This document shows positions 30,692 to 41,128 of a stretch of 64,000 bases of DNA, piece after piece; position 1 is the first letter of the stretch; each line of letters starts with the position of its first letter. The position numbers were made by a program, and so were the translations under genes. Under the pieces are notes generated by a model. The model was not told the origin of the DNA. It searched no databases and saw nothing but the letters and a program-made list of their open reading frames with translations. The stretch comes from Komagataeibacter nataicola. GTDB taxonomy: Bacteria; Pseudomonadota; Alphaproteobacteria; Acetobacterales; Acetobacteraceae. The stretch lies in the NCBI RefSeq assembly GCF_003207795.1, contig NZ_NIRT01000007.1, positions 62,001 to 126,000 on the forward strand. Reading direction: 5' to 3'.

Positions 30692-31554
30692 CAGATGATG
30701 TAATCAATCGGCGGGAGCATCTGGTCCATGGTGAAGGCTGGCAGGCTGGAATGGCGCGTGCCGACCACGCGGGCCGGGTTGCCCACCACCGTGGTGTAGG
30801 GCGAGACGGATTCAAGCACGATGGACCCTGCCCCCACCTTGGCCCCCTCGCCAATCTCGATATTGCCCAGAATGGTGGCCCCCGCGCCAATCAGCACGCC
30901 CCGGCGCACCTTGGGGTGGCGGTCGCCCACGTTCTTGCCGGTGCCGCCCAGGGTTACGCCCTGCAGCAGCGACACGTCATCTTCCAGCACCGAGGTCTCG
31001 CCAATCACGATGCCCGTGCCGTGGTCGAACAGGACCCGCCGCCCCAGCCGGGCCGCGGGGTGAATATCAACCCCGAACAGTTCCGAACACCGGCTCTGCA
31101 GGTGCAGCGCCAGATAGCCACGCCCGTTATGCCACAGCCAGTGCGCCACGCGGTGGCTCTGCACGGCATGATAACCCTTGAAGAACAGGAAGGGCGTTAC
31201 GTATTCCGCCGTGGCCGGATCGCGCTCGCGGATGGCCACGAGATCGGCCGCGGCCGCGTTGACGATATCGGGGTCGGCCTCGAACACTTCCGTCACCAGC
31301 TCGGCCAGCGCGTCATCGGCCACCGAGCGATCGCCAAGCTTGCGCCCGAGCAGGGCGGCGAGTGCGCCGCGAAAGGAGCCGTGATTGCGGATGCCCGTGG
31401 CCAGCAGCCCCTTGACCAGCGGGTCATTGCAGCCGCACGCGCCACTTACGATCTCGCGCCACAGCATGGCGGGGTCGATTGGCCCCAGCGTGGGGGGCAG
31501 CACGGGGCTCGCGCGGTCCTTCAGTGAAAGGGCGGCAGGCGGGTTTTCAGGCAT
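30691..31554 (-). CDS. cysE: Serine O-acetyltransferase
   Basis: Acetylates L-serine with acetyl-CoA to form O-acetylserine, the carbon skeleton for cysteine. The 287 residues have the N-terminal SATase helical domain (LWREIVSGACGCNDPLVKGLL) and C-terminal left-handed beta-helix hexapeptide repeats (VDIHPAARLGRRVLFDHGTG, then GETSVLEDDVSLLQGVTLGG). The active His is in the DHGTG and RHPKV segments. The C-terminus ends in DYII; a terminal Ile is what docks into O-acetylserine sulfhydrylase in known complexes. No cysK is in the window. The gene lies 53 bases after the UbiH-type gene. Confidence 0.95.
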   Translation of the reverse strand: MPENPPAALSLKDRASPVLPPTLGPIDPAMLWREIVSGACGCNDPLVKGLLATGIRNHGSFRGALAALLGRKLGDRSVADDALAELVTEVFEADPDIVNAAAADLVAIRERDPATAEYVTPFLFFKGYHAVQSHRVAHWLWHNGRGYLALHLQSRCSELFGVDIHPAARLGRRVLFDHGTGIVIGETSVLEDDVSLLQGVTLGGTGKNVGDRHPKVRRGVLIGAGATILGNIEIGEGAKVGAGSIVLESVSPYTTVVGNPARVVGTRHSSLPAFTMDQMLPPIDYII

Positions 31555-31607
31555 GATCGGTCCGTTCCGTCCGATGGGCGGTTGTCATATGTCTGGCAGG
31601 CGGCGGC

Positions 31608-32840
31608 TTACAGCCCCATGGCGTGCCGGGCAAAGCTGCGGCGCAGGGGTGTTATGCGGTTGACGGTGGCAAGCCCCACGTCACGCGCCAGGCGCAGCAC
31701 GGGATTGTCATTGCCAAACAGGCGCTCGAGCGCATCGGTTGCCGCCAGCATGAGCATATTGGCCGGCCGGCAACGCGCCTGGTAGCGGCGCAGCACGTCG
31801 GGCGCGCCCACATCGCCGCCCGCCGCATGCACCTGCGCCAGAATGTCGGCCATGGCGATCACATCACGGAAGCCGAGGTTGAGCCCCTGCCCCGCAATGG
31901 GGTGGATGCCGTGGGCGGCATCGCCCACCAGCGCCAGACGCGTATCAATATAACGCTGCGCGTACTGCGCGGAAAGCGGATAGACCCAGCGCCGCCCCAC
32001 GGGTGTCACGGCGCCAAGCCATTCATCGCCCATGCGGCGGCGGATCTCGTGGGCAAAGGCTTCGTGCGGCAGGTCGGCCAGACGGTGGGCCACCTTCTCG
32101 CTCTCGGTCCAGACCAGGGCGGAGAGGTTGGGGTGCTGCGCGTTACCTGCCATGGGTAGCTGGGCAAAGGGGCCTGCGGGCAGGAAATGCTCCAGCGCGC
32201 GGCCTTCATGCGGGAATTCGTGAGCGACCGCGCACACGATGCCACACTGGTTGTAGGGCATGCGGGTGACCGTGATGCGGGCCTGGTCGCGCAGCGGACT
32301 GCGGCGGCCCTCGGCGGCCACCACGAGGCGGGCATTGATGGTGCGGCCGCTGGTGGTGTGGATCACCGCACCCTGCGCCGTGCGGGTCACGCGGCCTTCA
32401 TCGGGGGCGAAAACATGCAGGCCCGGCGTTGCGTGAAGGGCGGCGTTAAGCGCCACGCGCAGGGCGCGGGCCTCGATCATCGCACCGAAGGGCTGGTCGG
32501 CATCGGCACGGCCGAATTCAAGGAACAGGGGCGAAGGCGGCTGGCCGGGCCTGCCATCGGTCACGCGGATCTCGTTGATGTCGCACGACTCCATGGGCAG
32601 GCGAGGCCACACGCCCGCCTCCTCGAGCAGGCGGCGCGAACCTGCGGCGATGGCATAGGCGCGGCCATCGAAGGCCGGGTGCTCCATGGGCGGCAGGGCC
32701 GCGCGATCGATAATCGCGACCTGCATGCCCGCTGTTGCCAGGCGGCAGGCCAGCGTGGCGCCAACCGGACCCGCCCCCACGATGCAGACATCAACCCCAA
32801 GGGCTTCGGGCATGGTGGTGGCTGTCATGTTCGCGGTCAT
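31608..32840 (-). CDS. UbiH/UbiF/COQ6-family FAD monooxygenase
   Basis: Flavin hydroxylase of the family that adds hydroxyl groups to the ubiquinone ring; probably membrane-associated, acting with ubiquinone biosynthesis. The product has 410 residues. The start at 32840 is chosen for AGGAAA six bases upstream, over in-frame codons up to 32924. VCIVGAGPVGATLACRLA is the FAD Rossmann motif, and LVGDAAHGIHPIAGQGLNLGF is the second FAD motif shared by UbiH, UbiF and VisC. The sequence does not tell which ring position it acts on. It may be co-transcribed with cysE. Confidence 0.88.
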   Translation of the reverse strand: MTANMTATTMPEALGVDVCIVGAGPVGATLACRLATAGMQVAIIDRAALPPMEHPAFDGRAYAIAAGSRRLLEEAGVWPRLPMESCDINEIRVTDGRPGQPPSPLFLEFGRADADQPFGAMIEARALRVALNAALHATPGLHVFAPDEGRVTRTAQGAVIHTTSGRTINARLVVAAEGRRSPLRDQARITVTRMPYNQCGIVCAVAHEFPHEGRALEHFLPAGPFAQLPMAGNAQHPNLSALVWTESEKVAHRLADLPHEAFAHEIRRRMGDEWLGAVTPVGRRWVYPLSAQYAQRYIDTRLALVGDAAHGIHPIAGQGLNLGFRDVIAMADILAQVHAAGGDVGAPDVLRRYQARCRPANMLMLAATDALERLFGNDNPVLRLARDVGLATVNRITPLRRSFARHAMGL

Positions 32841-32942
32841 TTCGTTTCCTGTTCTGGGCCCCCCGGGCAACGGGGCAGGCCACACGGATTTACTCCCCAC
32901 CGGGGGTAACGCACAAGCACACATGCCAGATGCTGGGCGTGA

Positions 32943-33383
<441 letters not shown>

Positions 33384-33426
33384 AACCCTTATTTTCCATA
33401 CATTATTTCAGGACTGACCAGACCTC

Positions 33427-33891
33427 ATGGCCACATCATTCCGCCTCTCCCTCGCCACCGCCTGCGCCCTTACACTTGCCCTTTCCACCGGGGTCGCGCA
33501 GGCACGTGAAACCTCCAAGACCTGCCACGCCAAATTCACGGCGGCCCGCACGGCAGGCACGCTGGGCACGCAGTCCTACAAGGAATTCAAGGCCGTGCAG
33601 TGCGATACCGACACGGCCGCCGCCGCAACACCGGCAGCTCCGGCTCCCGCCGCAGCGCCTGTTGCCGCACCGGCAGCCAGCAAGGCCGCAACCCCCGTGG
33701 CATCCACCTCCGCCACAATGCCTACCGCTGTCGCTGACAAATACAGCAAGGAAGCCGCAGGCAAGGGCCGCCTGCACACCTGCCTTGACCAGTACAACGC
33801 CAACAAGGCCACCAACGCCAATGGCGGCCTGCGCTGGATCCAGAAGGGCGGCGGCTACTACAGCATCTGCAACGCCAAACTCAAGGGCTGA
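33427..33891 (+). CDS. Small exported protein with two Cys-pair units
   Basis: 154 residues, not recognised with certainty. There is a clear Sec signal peptide (LSLATACALTLALSTGVAQA, cleavage about residue 26). Two short units each contain a Cys pair: TCHAKFTAARTAG...FKAVQC and TCLDQYNANKATN...YYSIC, separated by a long Ala/Pro linker. The second resembles a short Cys-Trp/Tyr-Cys module I associate with small alphaproteobacterial periplasmic proteins, and the first recalls PsiF-type repeats; both are weak comparisons. It lies 43 bases after the P-II gene and may be on the same transcript. It ends 11 bases from the convergent protease gene. Confidence 0.75.
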   Translation: MATSFRLSLATACALTLALSTGVAQARETSKTCHAKFTAARTAGTLGTQSYKEFKAVQCDTDTAAAATPAAPAPAAAPVAAPAASKAATPVASTSATMPTAVADKYSKEAAGKGRLHTCLDQYNANKATNANGGLRWIQKGGGYYSICNAKLKG

Positions 33892-33902
33892 GGGCCCGTG
33901 CC

Positions 33903-34846
33903 TTACCCGCCCTGCCTGTGCGCGGGGCGGACAAAGGCCTGGCTGGTGGCGTAGGATATCCACACCCGGTGGCTTGCGAACCAGTCAGAGCCCAGCAGCA
34001 TCTCCAGATGCTCGCGCAGCGGGGCCACGGTCAGCGTAACATTGCGCTCAAGCTCGTGGCCCACCTGCAGGCTGTTAAAACGGTGCCAGTGATAGATGTC
34101 CCTGTGCCCGTCCACGCTCGCGGTCACACCACCGGGGTCGCGCTCAAGCTGTGACTGGGCGACACCCGCGCGGTGCGCCACGTCGGGCGAGACGATGCGC
34201 GAGCGCGCGCCACTGTCGAGCAGTGCGGTGACCGGCCTGCCATCAAGCTTTACATCCAGCAGAAAGCGGTTGTCCTGCCTGCGCAGGGGCAGGCTTTCAT
34301 ACGGGCCATCCCACGCGGGCGGGGGCGCGCAGGCCAGCGAGCCGTGCTGGATGTTCCACAGGCTCAGCGTGCCGCCGGGTACGTCCATGTCCAGATCGAA
34401 GCGCGAGAGAATATCGCCACCAAGCAGCCCCGCCACGGGGGGCTGGATCATGGGCTGGCCGGGCAGTTCGCCCACCGGCACGGAGCGCGCGCCAAAATCC
34501 ACGCCGCCCACCCGCAGGTCGGGCACGATGGCGTTGGGCGTGGCCTGCGCCACCCCGCCGGTGCCATGCACCACCGTTTCATGCTCGGGGTCGAGGCGCA
34601 GGCGCAGGTAACCCACCATCTCGGGCGTGAGCAGCCCGCCATCCGAGCCGGTATCCACCAGCGCGCTCAGGCTGTGGCCCGCAATGCTGATGACGATGGA
34701 GAGGTAACCCCCATCATCACGCAGCGGCACTTCGGCCACGCGCTCGTGGCTGCACAGCCGCGCGGCGTCGGGGGAGGCCATGGCGCCGGGGGCTACAGCG
34801 AGGCCGCAGACCAGCCCCATGGCCAGCAGGGCATGACGGGCCGCCA

Positions 34847-34847
<1 letters not shown>
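33903..34847 (-). CDS. Exported retropepsin-like aspartyl protease, duplicated domain
   Basis: 314 residues from a GTG start that overlaps the pip stop by one base (TAGTG). A signal peptide covers about residues 1-24 (LLAMGLVCGLAVAPGAMA), so it is periplasmic or secreted. Two aspartyl-protease motifs are seen: ALVDTGSDGG (about residue 62) and ALLDSGARSR (about residue 208), each followed by hydrophobic beta segments. This suggests two fused retropepsin-like halves, i.e. a pepsin-style single-chain arrangement. Substrate unknown. It is the last gene of xerC-pip-protease. Confidence 0.8.
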
Positions 34848-35815
<968 letters not shown>

Positions 35816-36811
35816 TCATCGGGCAGTAGTATCGGGCGGGGTGTCGGTGGTGGCATGCGGATGGGCGCGTGTCCAGACGTCCATCAGCCGCGCTTCATCC
35901 GCCAGGGTGTAGCGCTGGGTGGTGGACAGGCTGGCATGGCCGAGCAGGTCCTGTATCACGCGCAGGTCGGCGCCGCCTTCCATCAGGTGCGTTGCGAATG
36001 AATGCCGCAGCGCATGCGGGGTTGCATGCTCGGGCAGGCCCGCCATGTGCCGCCACGTGCGCATGGCGCGCTGGGCAATGCCCGCCTGCAGTCGCCCGCC
36101 ACGCACGCCCACAAACAGCGGCGCATCGGGCTGGGGCAGCGGGTGGGCATTGCGCCACCGCCTGAGCGCCTGCATGACCTGTGGCAGCACCGGCACCATG
36201 CGCTCCTTGCCGCCCTTGCCGCGAATGCGCAGCACGCCATCGCCCTGCACCGGGTTGCCAAGACTGGCGGCCTGATCGAAATCACGCACATCCAGCCCCA
36301 GCGCCTCCGAGATGCGCAGCCCGCAACCGTACAGCAGCATGAACAGGGCGCCGTCACGCACCTGCGCCATGGGGGTATGGGCGATGTCGGCAACGCCTTC
36401 GGGCACCTCGAGCGCATCGGGCCTTGGCAGCGGGCGGGGCAGCGGGCAGCGGGTGCGCGGGGTGGCCAGCAGGGCCGGGGCCGGGTTGTCCACCCCGTGG
36501 TAGCGGGCAAGGTAGCGGTAGAACGAGCGCAGCGCCGAAACCCGCCTCGCCCGCGTGCGCGCGGCACGGTCCTGCGTGGTGGCGCGGCTGCCGCTCAGGG
36601 CGGCGTTATGCTCATGGGCCAGCCAGGCCCGCAGGTCGGCCAGCGACAGGCCCGCGAGCGCGCCCAGATCGGGTTCCGCGCCCAGATGCCCCATGAGAAA
36701 GGCCAGGAAACGGTCCAGATCGCCGCGATAGGCCGCAAGCGTGAGGGGGGAGGCCCGGCGTTCGGTCTCCATCCACTGCAAAAAGGCATCGCGTGCCCCG
36801 GTTGCCATCAT
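35816..36811 (-). CDS. xerC: Tyrosine recombinase XerC
   Basis: Site-specific recombinase that resolves chromosome dimers at dif together with XerD. The 331 residues comprise an N-terminal SAM-like core-binding domain (LTLAAYRGDLDRFLAFL) and a catalytic domain with the full set: Arg in GCGLRISEALGL, Lys in GKGGKERMVP, HALRHSFATH with His and Arg, LGHASLSTTQ, and the nucleophile Tyr in QRYTLAD. XerC rather than XerD is inferred from overall similarity. ATG ATG at the start leaves one residue open. It diverges from priA across a region containing a dispersed element. Confidence 0.9.
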   Translation of the reverse strand: MMATGARDAFLQWMETERRASPLTLAAYRGDLDRFLAFLMGHLGAEPDLGALAGLSLADLRAWLAHEHNAALSGSRATTQDRAARTRARRVSALRSFYRYLARYHGVDNPAPALLATPRTRCPLPRPLPRPDALEVPEGVADIAHTPMAQVRDGALFMLLYGCGLRISEALGLDVRDFDQAASLGNPVQGDGVLRIRGKGGKERMVPVLPQVMQALRRWRNAHPLPQPDAPLFVGVRGGRLQAGIAQRAMRTWRHMAGLPEHATPHALRHSFATHLMEGGADLRVIQDLLGHASLSTTQRYTLADEARLMDVWTRAHPHATTDTPPDTTAR

Positions 36812-36836
36812 GCCGCATGCCCTTTCCCTGACCGAA

Positions 36837-36916
36837 AAAAGTTTTGGGTGAAGCTTTTTTCAAAAAGCTCCGAAGAACGCCACCTGTTTGAGAAAAGGCA
36901 GCACCCGAAAACTTTT
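36837..36916 (-). repeat. Dispersed two-hairpin element, copy 6
   Basis: Opposite orientation: the AT-rich hairpin (AAGCTTTTTTCAAAAAGCT) comes first on the plus strand and a decayed GC-rich hairpin second, with outer arms AAAAGTTTTGGGTG and CACCCGAAAACTTTT. This is the only copy between divergent genes (xerC and priA). Confidence 0.82.
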
Positions 36917-37027
36917 ATCACTTTTTATCAATGCGTTGTTTCAAAATAATGTCTTACTCAAGGCAATCGGCGCGCCATGCCCCATGGATGGACAAGACAC
37001 AGGCGATGCCTGACGGTAGAAAAACAC

Positions 37028-39277
37028 ATGCCGCATCGCAACCCCACCCAGACGGACCTGCTGCCCCCCGCCCCTGACGGGCGCGTGCGGGTCATGCTCA
37101 CCCTGCCCTTTGCCGGGCCGCTGGACTACCTGCTGCCGCCCCGGCTGATCCATGCCCGCCCCGGCGATATCGTGAGTGTGCCGCTCGGCCGCCGCACCGA
37201 AACCGGCGTGATCTGGGATGCCGCCCCCAACCTGCCGCCCGAATTCAGGCCGCCCCCCCCAAAGGAGGTACCCACCAGCCGCCTCAAGCCCGTGGCCGCC
37301 CGCCTTGACCTGCCCCCCCTGCCCGCGCAGTTGCGCCAGTTCGTGGACTGGGTGGCCGCCTATACGCTCTCGCCACCGGGCATGGTGCTGGCCATGGCGC
37401 TGCGGGCCAATGCGCTGGCCGCCCTGCCCAGACCCGGCACGGGCTACAGCCCCGCGCCAGCCTTGCCCGCGAACCTCCGGCTCACGCCCGCGCGCCAGAA
37501 AGTGCTGGACATTGCAGCCTCAGGGCCGCCGCTGCCTGCCGCCGAACTGGCCCGCCGGGCGGGCGTGGGGGCAGCCGTCATTCGCGGGCTGGCGCAGGCG
37601 GGCGCCCTGCGTGCGGTTGAAATCACGCCCCCGCCACCCTTCGCAACACCCGACCCGGCGCATTGCCCGCCCACGCTGGGTGGCAACCAGGCCGAGGTCG
37701 CAACCGAACTGCGGGCCAGGGTGGATGAGAACAGCTTTTCCATCACCCTGCTGGAAGGCGTGACCGGATCGGGCAAGACCGAGATCTACATGGAGGCCAT
37801 CGCCGCCTGTCTTGAGGCAGGCAGGCAGGCGCTGGTGCTGCTGCCTGAAATAGCACTCTCGGCGCAGTGGACCGGGCGCTTTGCCCGCCGCTTTGGCGCG
37901 GAACCCGCACTGTGGCACTCCGACCTCGGGGCAAGGCTGCGGCGGGTGACATGGCGGGCGGTAGCCGATGGCACGGCGCGGGTTGTGGTGGGCGCGCGCT
38001 CGGCGCTGTTCCTGCCCTTTGACCAGCTCGGGCTGATTATTGTCGATGAAGAACACGAGACCGCCTTCAAGCAGGAAGATGGCGTGACCTACCACGCGCG
38101 TGACATGGCGGTGGTGCGCGCGCGCATGAGCAGAGCGCCCATCGTGCTGGTCTCGGCCACGCCCAGCCTTGAAAGCCTGGCCAATGTGGGCGCGGGCCGC
38201 TACCGGCACCTCAGGCTCAATGCCCGCCACGGCAACGCCACCATGCCTGTGGTGGAAACACTGGACATGCGCGCCGACCCGCCCGAGCGCGGGCTATTCC
38301 TCTCGCCCGTACTGACCGGCGCGATCAACGAGGCCGTGGGGCGGGGGGAGCAGGCCATGCTGTTCCTCAACCGCCGGGGCTATGCGCCACTCACGCTATG
38401 CCGCACCTGTGGCCACCGCATGCAGTGCCCCAACTGCACGGCCTGGCTGGTGGAACACCGCGCGCGCCATATCCTGACCTGCCACCATTGCGGGTATGAC
38501 GAGCCCATTCCCCAGACCTGCCCAAAATGCGCCGATGCCGACAGCCTGACCCCCATCGGCCCCGGCGTGGAGCGCATAACGGAGGAGGCGCGCGCCACCT
38601 TCCCCGATGCACGGATTCTGGTCATGGCGAGCGACACCCTCAGCGGCCCCGCCGCCACCGCCGCCGCAGTGGAGCGCATTGCCCGGCGCGAGGTGGATCT
38701 TGTGATCGGCACCCAGATCGTGGCCAAGGGCTGGCACTTTCCGCACCTCACCCTTGTTGGCATTGTCGATGCCGATCTCGGCCTTGGCGGTGGCGACCTG
38801 CGGGCCTCCGAGCGCACGGTGCAGCTTCTGCACCAGGTCGCAGGGCGCGCGGGCCGTGCGGAGGCGCCGGGCCGGGTGCTGTTGCAGAGCTACGTGCCCG
38901 ACCACCCGGTGATGCAGGCGCTGGTTTCAGGGAACTTTGGCAGCTTCATGGAGCAGGAGGCCGAACAGCGCCGCCCCGGCTTCTGGCCGCCTTATGGCAG
39001 GCTCGCCGCCCTGATCGTGAGTGCCGAGACGCCTGATGCCGCCGAACTGACCGCCCGCGCCCTGGGCCAGAACGCCCCCCGGCTTGATGGCGTGCAGGTG
39101 CTTGGCCCTGCCCCCGCGCCACTGGCCATTCTGCGCGGGCGGCACCGCCACCGGCTGCTTTTGCGCGCGCGGCGCAACATTGCGGTGCAGCCCATCATGC
39201 GCGAATGGCTCAGCCGCGTAAAACCCGAGCGCGGGGCGCGGATTGACGTAGATATTGATCCGGTCTCGTTCCTGTAG
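37028..39277 (+). CDS. priA: Primosomal replication helicase PriA
   Basis: 3'-5' helicase that reloads the replisome at stalled forks. The product is about 749 residues. A 3' DNA-binding domain comes first (VRVMLTLPFAGPLDYLLP). The helicase core has Walker A LEGVTGSGKTEIYM and the DEEH box IIVDEEHETAFKQED. Two zinc-binding clusters follow: CRTCGHRMQCPNC and CHHCGYDEPIPQTCPKC. GTQIVAKGWHFPHLTLVGIVDADLGL is the late helicase motif. The start at 37028 (MPHRNPTQ) is a guess; 36977 is also in frame. It is convergent with the next gene, 28 bases away. Confidence 0.96.
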   Translation: MPHRNPTQTDLLPPAPDGRVRVMLTLPFAGPLDYLLPPRLIHARPGDIVSVPLGRRTETGVIWDAAPNLPPEFRPPPPKEVPTSRLKPVAARLDLPPLPAQLRQFVDWVAAYTLSPPGMVLAMALRANALAALPRPGTGYSPAPALPANLRLTPARQKVLDIAASGPPLPAAELARRAGVGAAVIRGLAQAGALRAVEITPPPPFATPDPAHCPPTLGGNQAEVATELRARVDENSFSITLLEGVTGSGKTEIYMEAIAACLEAGRQALVLLPEIALSAQWTGRFARRFGAEPALWHSDLGARLRRVTWRAVADGTARVVVGARSALFLPFDQLGLIIVDEEHETAFKQEDGVTYHARDMAVVRARMSRAPIVLVSATPSLESLANVGAGRYRHLRLNARHGNATMPVVETLDMRADPPERGLFLSPVLTGAINEAVGRGEQAMLFLNRRGYAPLTLCRTCGHRMQCPNCTAWLVEHRARHILTCHHCGYDEPIPQTCPKCADADSLTPIGPGVERITEEARATFPDARILVMASDTLSGPAATAAAVERIARREVDLVIGTQIVAKGWHFPHLTLVGIVDADLGLGGGDLRASERTVQLLHQVAGRAGRAEAPGRVLLQSYVPDHPVMQALVSGNFGSFMEQEAEQRRPGFWPPYGRLAALIVSAETPDAAELTARALGQNAPRLDGVQVLGPAPAPLAILRGRHRHRLLLRARRNIAVQPIMREWLSRVKPERGARIDVDIDPVSFL

Positions 39278-39281
39278 ATAG

Positions 39282-39297
39282 TAAAAACTTTTACTTT
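39282..39297. repeat. Possible remnant of the dispersed element
   Basis: Between the priA stop and the next convergent stop is only a short palindrome, GTAAAAACTTTTAC, which resembles the fused ends of the dispersed element (AAAAAC and ACTTTT arms). This could be chance. Confidence 0.3.
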
Positions 39298-39305
39298 TTA
39301 ATACG

Positions 39306-40991
39306 CTACTGGGCATCGGTGGCATGGGTCATGCCCCGGTGCAGCGCCTGCTCCACATCCCGCCCCGCCAGCGACAGGGCCACGGCCTCGGCAATGCGGA
39401 TGCCATCAATGCCCGCCGAGAGAATGCCCCCGGCATAGCCCGCCCCCTCGCCCGCCGGAAATAGCCCGCGCAGGTTCATGCCCTGCCCGTCCACCCCGCG
39501 CGGAATGCGCAGTGGTGATGAGGTGCGCGTCTCCACTCCCGTCATCACCGCATCGCGCATGGAAAAGCCTGCCAGCTTGCTGTCAAAATGCGGCAGCGCC
39601 TCGCGCATGGCCGCCACGGCAAAATCCGGCAGGCAGCGTGACAGGTCAGTCGGCGTAACGCCGGGGCGATAGGACGGCACAACAGCGCCAAGGGTGGTGG
39701 ACGCCACGCCATCGAGGAAGTCGCCCACCGTCTGCGCGGGCGCGAAATAACCCCCGCCACCCGCTTCAAAGGCCCGGCGCTCCCACTCACGCTGGAAGGC
39801 GATGCCCGCAAGCGGCCCGTCGGGGTAATCACGCTCTGGCGTCACGCCAACCACCAGCCCGGCATTGGCGTTGCGCTCGGCGCGGGAATACTGGCTCATG
39901 CCATTGGTCACCACCTGCCCCACCTCCGAGGTGGCAGCCACCACCGTGCCACCGGGGCACATGCAGAAGGAATAGACCGCACGCCCGTTGCTGGCATGGT
40001 GCACCAGCTTGTAATCCGCAGCCCCGAGCAGCGGCACGGCCTCGGGCTGGCCATAGCGGGCGGTGTTGATGACCGATTGCGGGTGTTCGATGCGCACCCC
40101 GATCGAGAACGGCTTGGCCACCATGGCGACACCTGCCTCATGCAATGCGCCGAACGTGTCACGCGCGCTGTGGCCGATGGCCAGCACCACGTGGCTGGCC
40201 GCAATCTCGTCGCCCTCCGCCAGGCGGAGGGCGCGGATGCGCCTGTTCCCCGCGCCGTCATCACCGGTTACGAATTCGGTGACATGCGCGCCAAAGCGGT
40301 ATTCGCCGCCCAGCGCCTCGATCTCGGCGCGGATATGCTCGACCATCGACACCAGCCGGAACGTGCCGATATGCGGGCGCGAGAGGTATTCGATCTCGGG
40401 CGGCGCGCCTGCGCGCACGAACTCGGCCAGCACCTTGCGGCCATAATGGCGCGGATCACTGACCTGACTGTACAGCTTGCCATCGGAGAAGGTGCCCGCT
40501 CCCCCTTCGCCAAACTGTACGTTGCTCTCGGGGTTGAGGATGGATTTGCGCCACAGGGCGAAGGTATCGACCGTGCGCTCGCGCACCACCTTGCCACGCT
40601 CGAGCACCACGGGGCGCAGGCCCATCTGCGCCAGCACAAGGGCTGCCATCAGCCCGCATGGCCCCGCCCCGATCACCACCGGGCGCGTAAAGCCGGGCCG
40701 GGCGGCAAGGGCCGGGCCGTCATCCACTGCAAAACGGTAGGTGGTGTCGGGCGTGGGCATGATGTTGCGCGCGCCTGCATGGGCGGCGAGCACGGCGGCC
40801 CCGTCACGCACGGCGCAGTCAACGGTATAGACCAGCATCATGCGGTGCCGGTGGCGTGCGTCATGCCCGCGGCGGAAGATGGTGATGGCCTCGATATCCG
40901 CCCGCGCAACGCCCAGCCGCCCGGCCACCGCCTGTTCCAGTGCGGCGTCATCATGCGCGATGGGCAGGCGCAGTTCGGTCAGTCGGATCAT
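39306..40991 (-). CDS. FAD-dependent dehydrogenase (COG2509-like)
   Basis: 561 residues. The N-terminal small domain (MIRLTELRLPIAHDDAALEQ) contains a partial ferredoxin-like fold, followed by a FAD Rossmann motif VVIGAGPCGLMAALVLAQMG at about residue 105. SNVQFGEGGAGTFSDGKLYSQ and the C-terminal GLFPAGEGAGYAGGILSAGIDG blocks are typical of the large uncharacterised flavoproteins in COG2509. No signal peptide or membrane segment. The start at 40991 is preferred over 41051 since the longer form starts with a His/Pro-rich run. Physiological substrate unknown. It diverges from the first CDF gene. Confidence 0.85.
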   Translation of the reverse strand: MIRLTELRLPIAHDDAALEQAVAGRLGVARADIEAITIFRRGHDARHRHRMMLVYTVDCAVRDGAAVLAAHAGARNIMPTPDTTYRFAVDDGPALAARPGFTRPVVIGAGPCGLMAALVLAQMGLRPVVLERGKVVRERTVDTFALWRKSILNPESNVQFGEGGAGTFSDGKLYSQVSDPRHYGRKVLAEFVRAGAPPEIEYLSRPHIGTFRLVSMVEHIRAEIEALGGEYRFGAHVTEFVTGDDGAGNRRIRALRLAEGDEIAASHVVLAIGHSARDTFGALHEAGVAMVAKPFSIGVRIEHPQSVINTARYGQPEAVPLLGAADYKLVHHASNGRAVYSFCMCPGGTVVAATSEVGQVVTNGMSQYSRAERNANAGLVVGVTPERDYPDGPLAGIAFQREWERRAFEAGGGGYFAPAQTVGDFLDGVASTTLGAVVPSYRPGVTPTDLSRCLPDFAVAAMREALPHFDSKLAGFSMRDAVMTGVETRTSSPLRIPRGVDGQGMNLRGLFPAGEGAGYAGGILSAGIDGIRIAEAVALSLAGRDVEQALHRGMTHATDAQ

Positions 40992-41128
40992 CGGGGCAGG
41001 TTTCCGTGGCTGATGGTGGTGCGGGTGCCATATCACGCCGGGGCGCCGCACAGGAATGTGCTAAATGCTGGTGACGGGCGGTAACCTTCTGCTAGGAAGG
41101 CGGCGATACCCTGCCCCTCCCGATCAAT

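Noticed and set aside
36812-37027. dif site near xerC
   Set aside because: No 28-bp XerCD-like core with paired half-sites was seen there or elsewhere; only the dispersed element is present.
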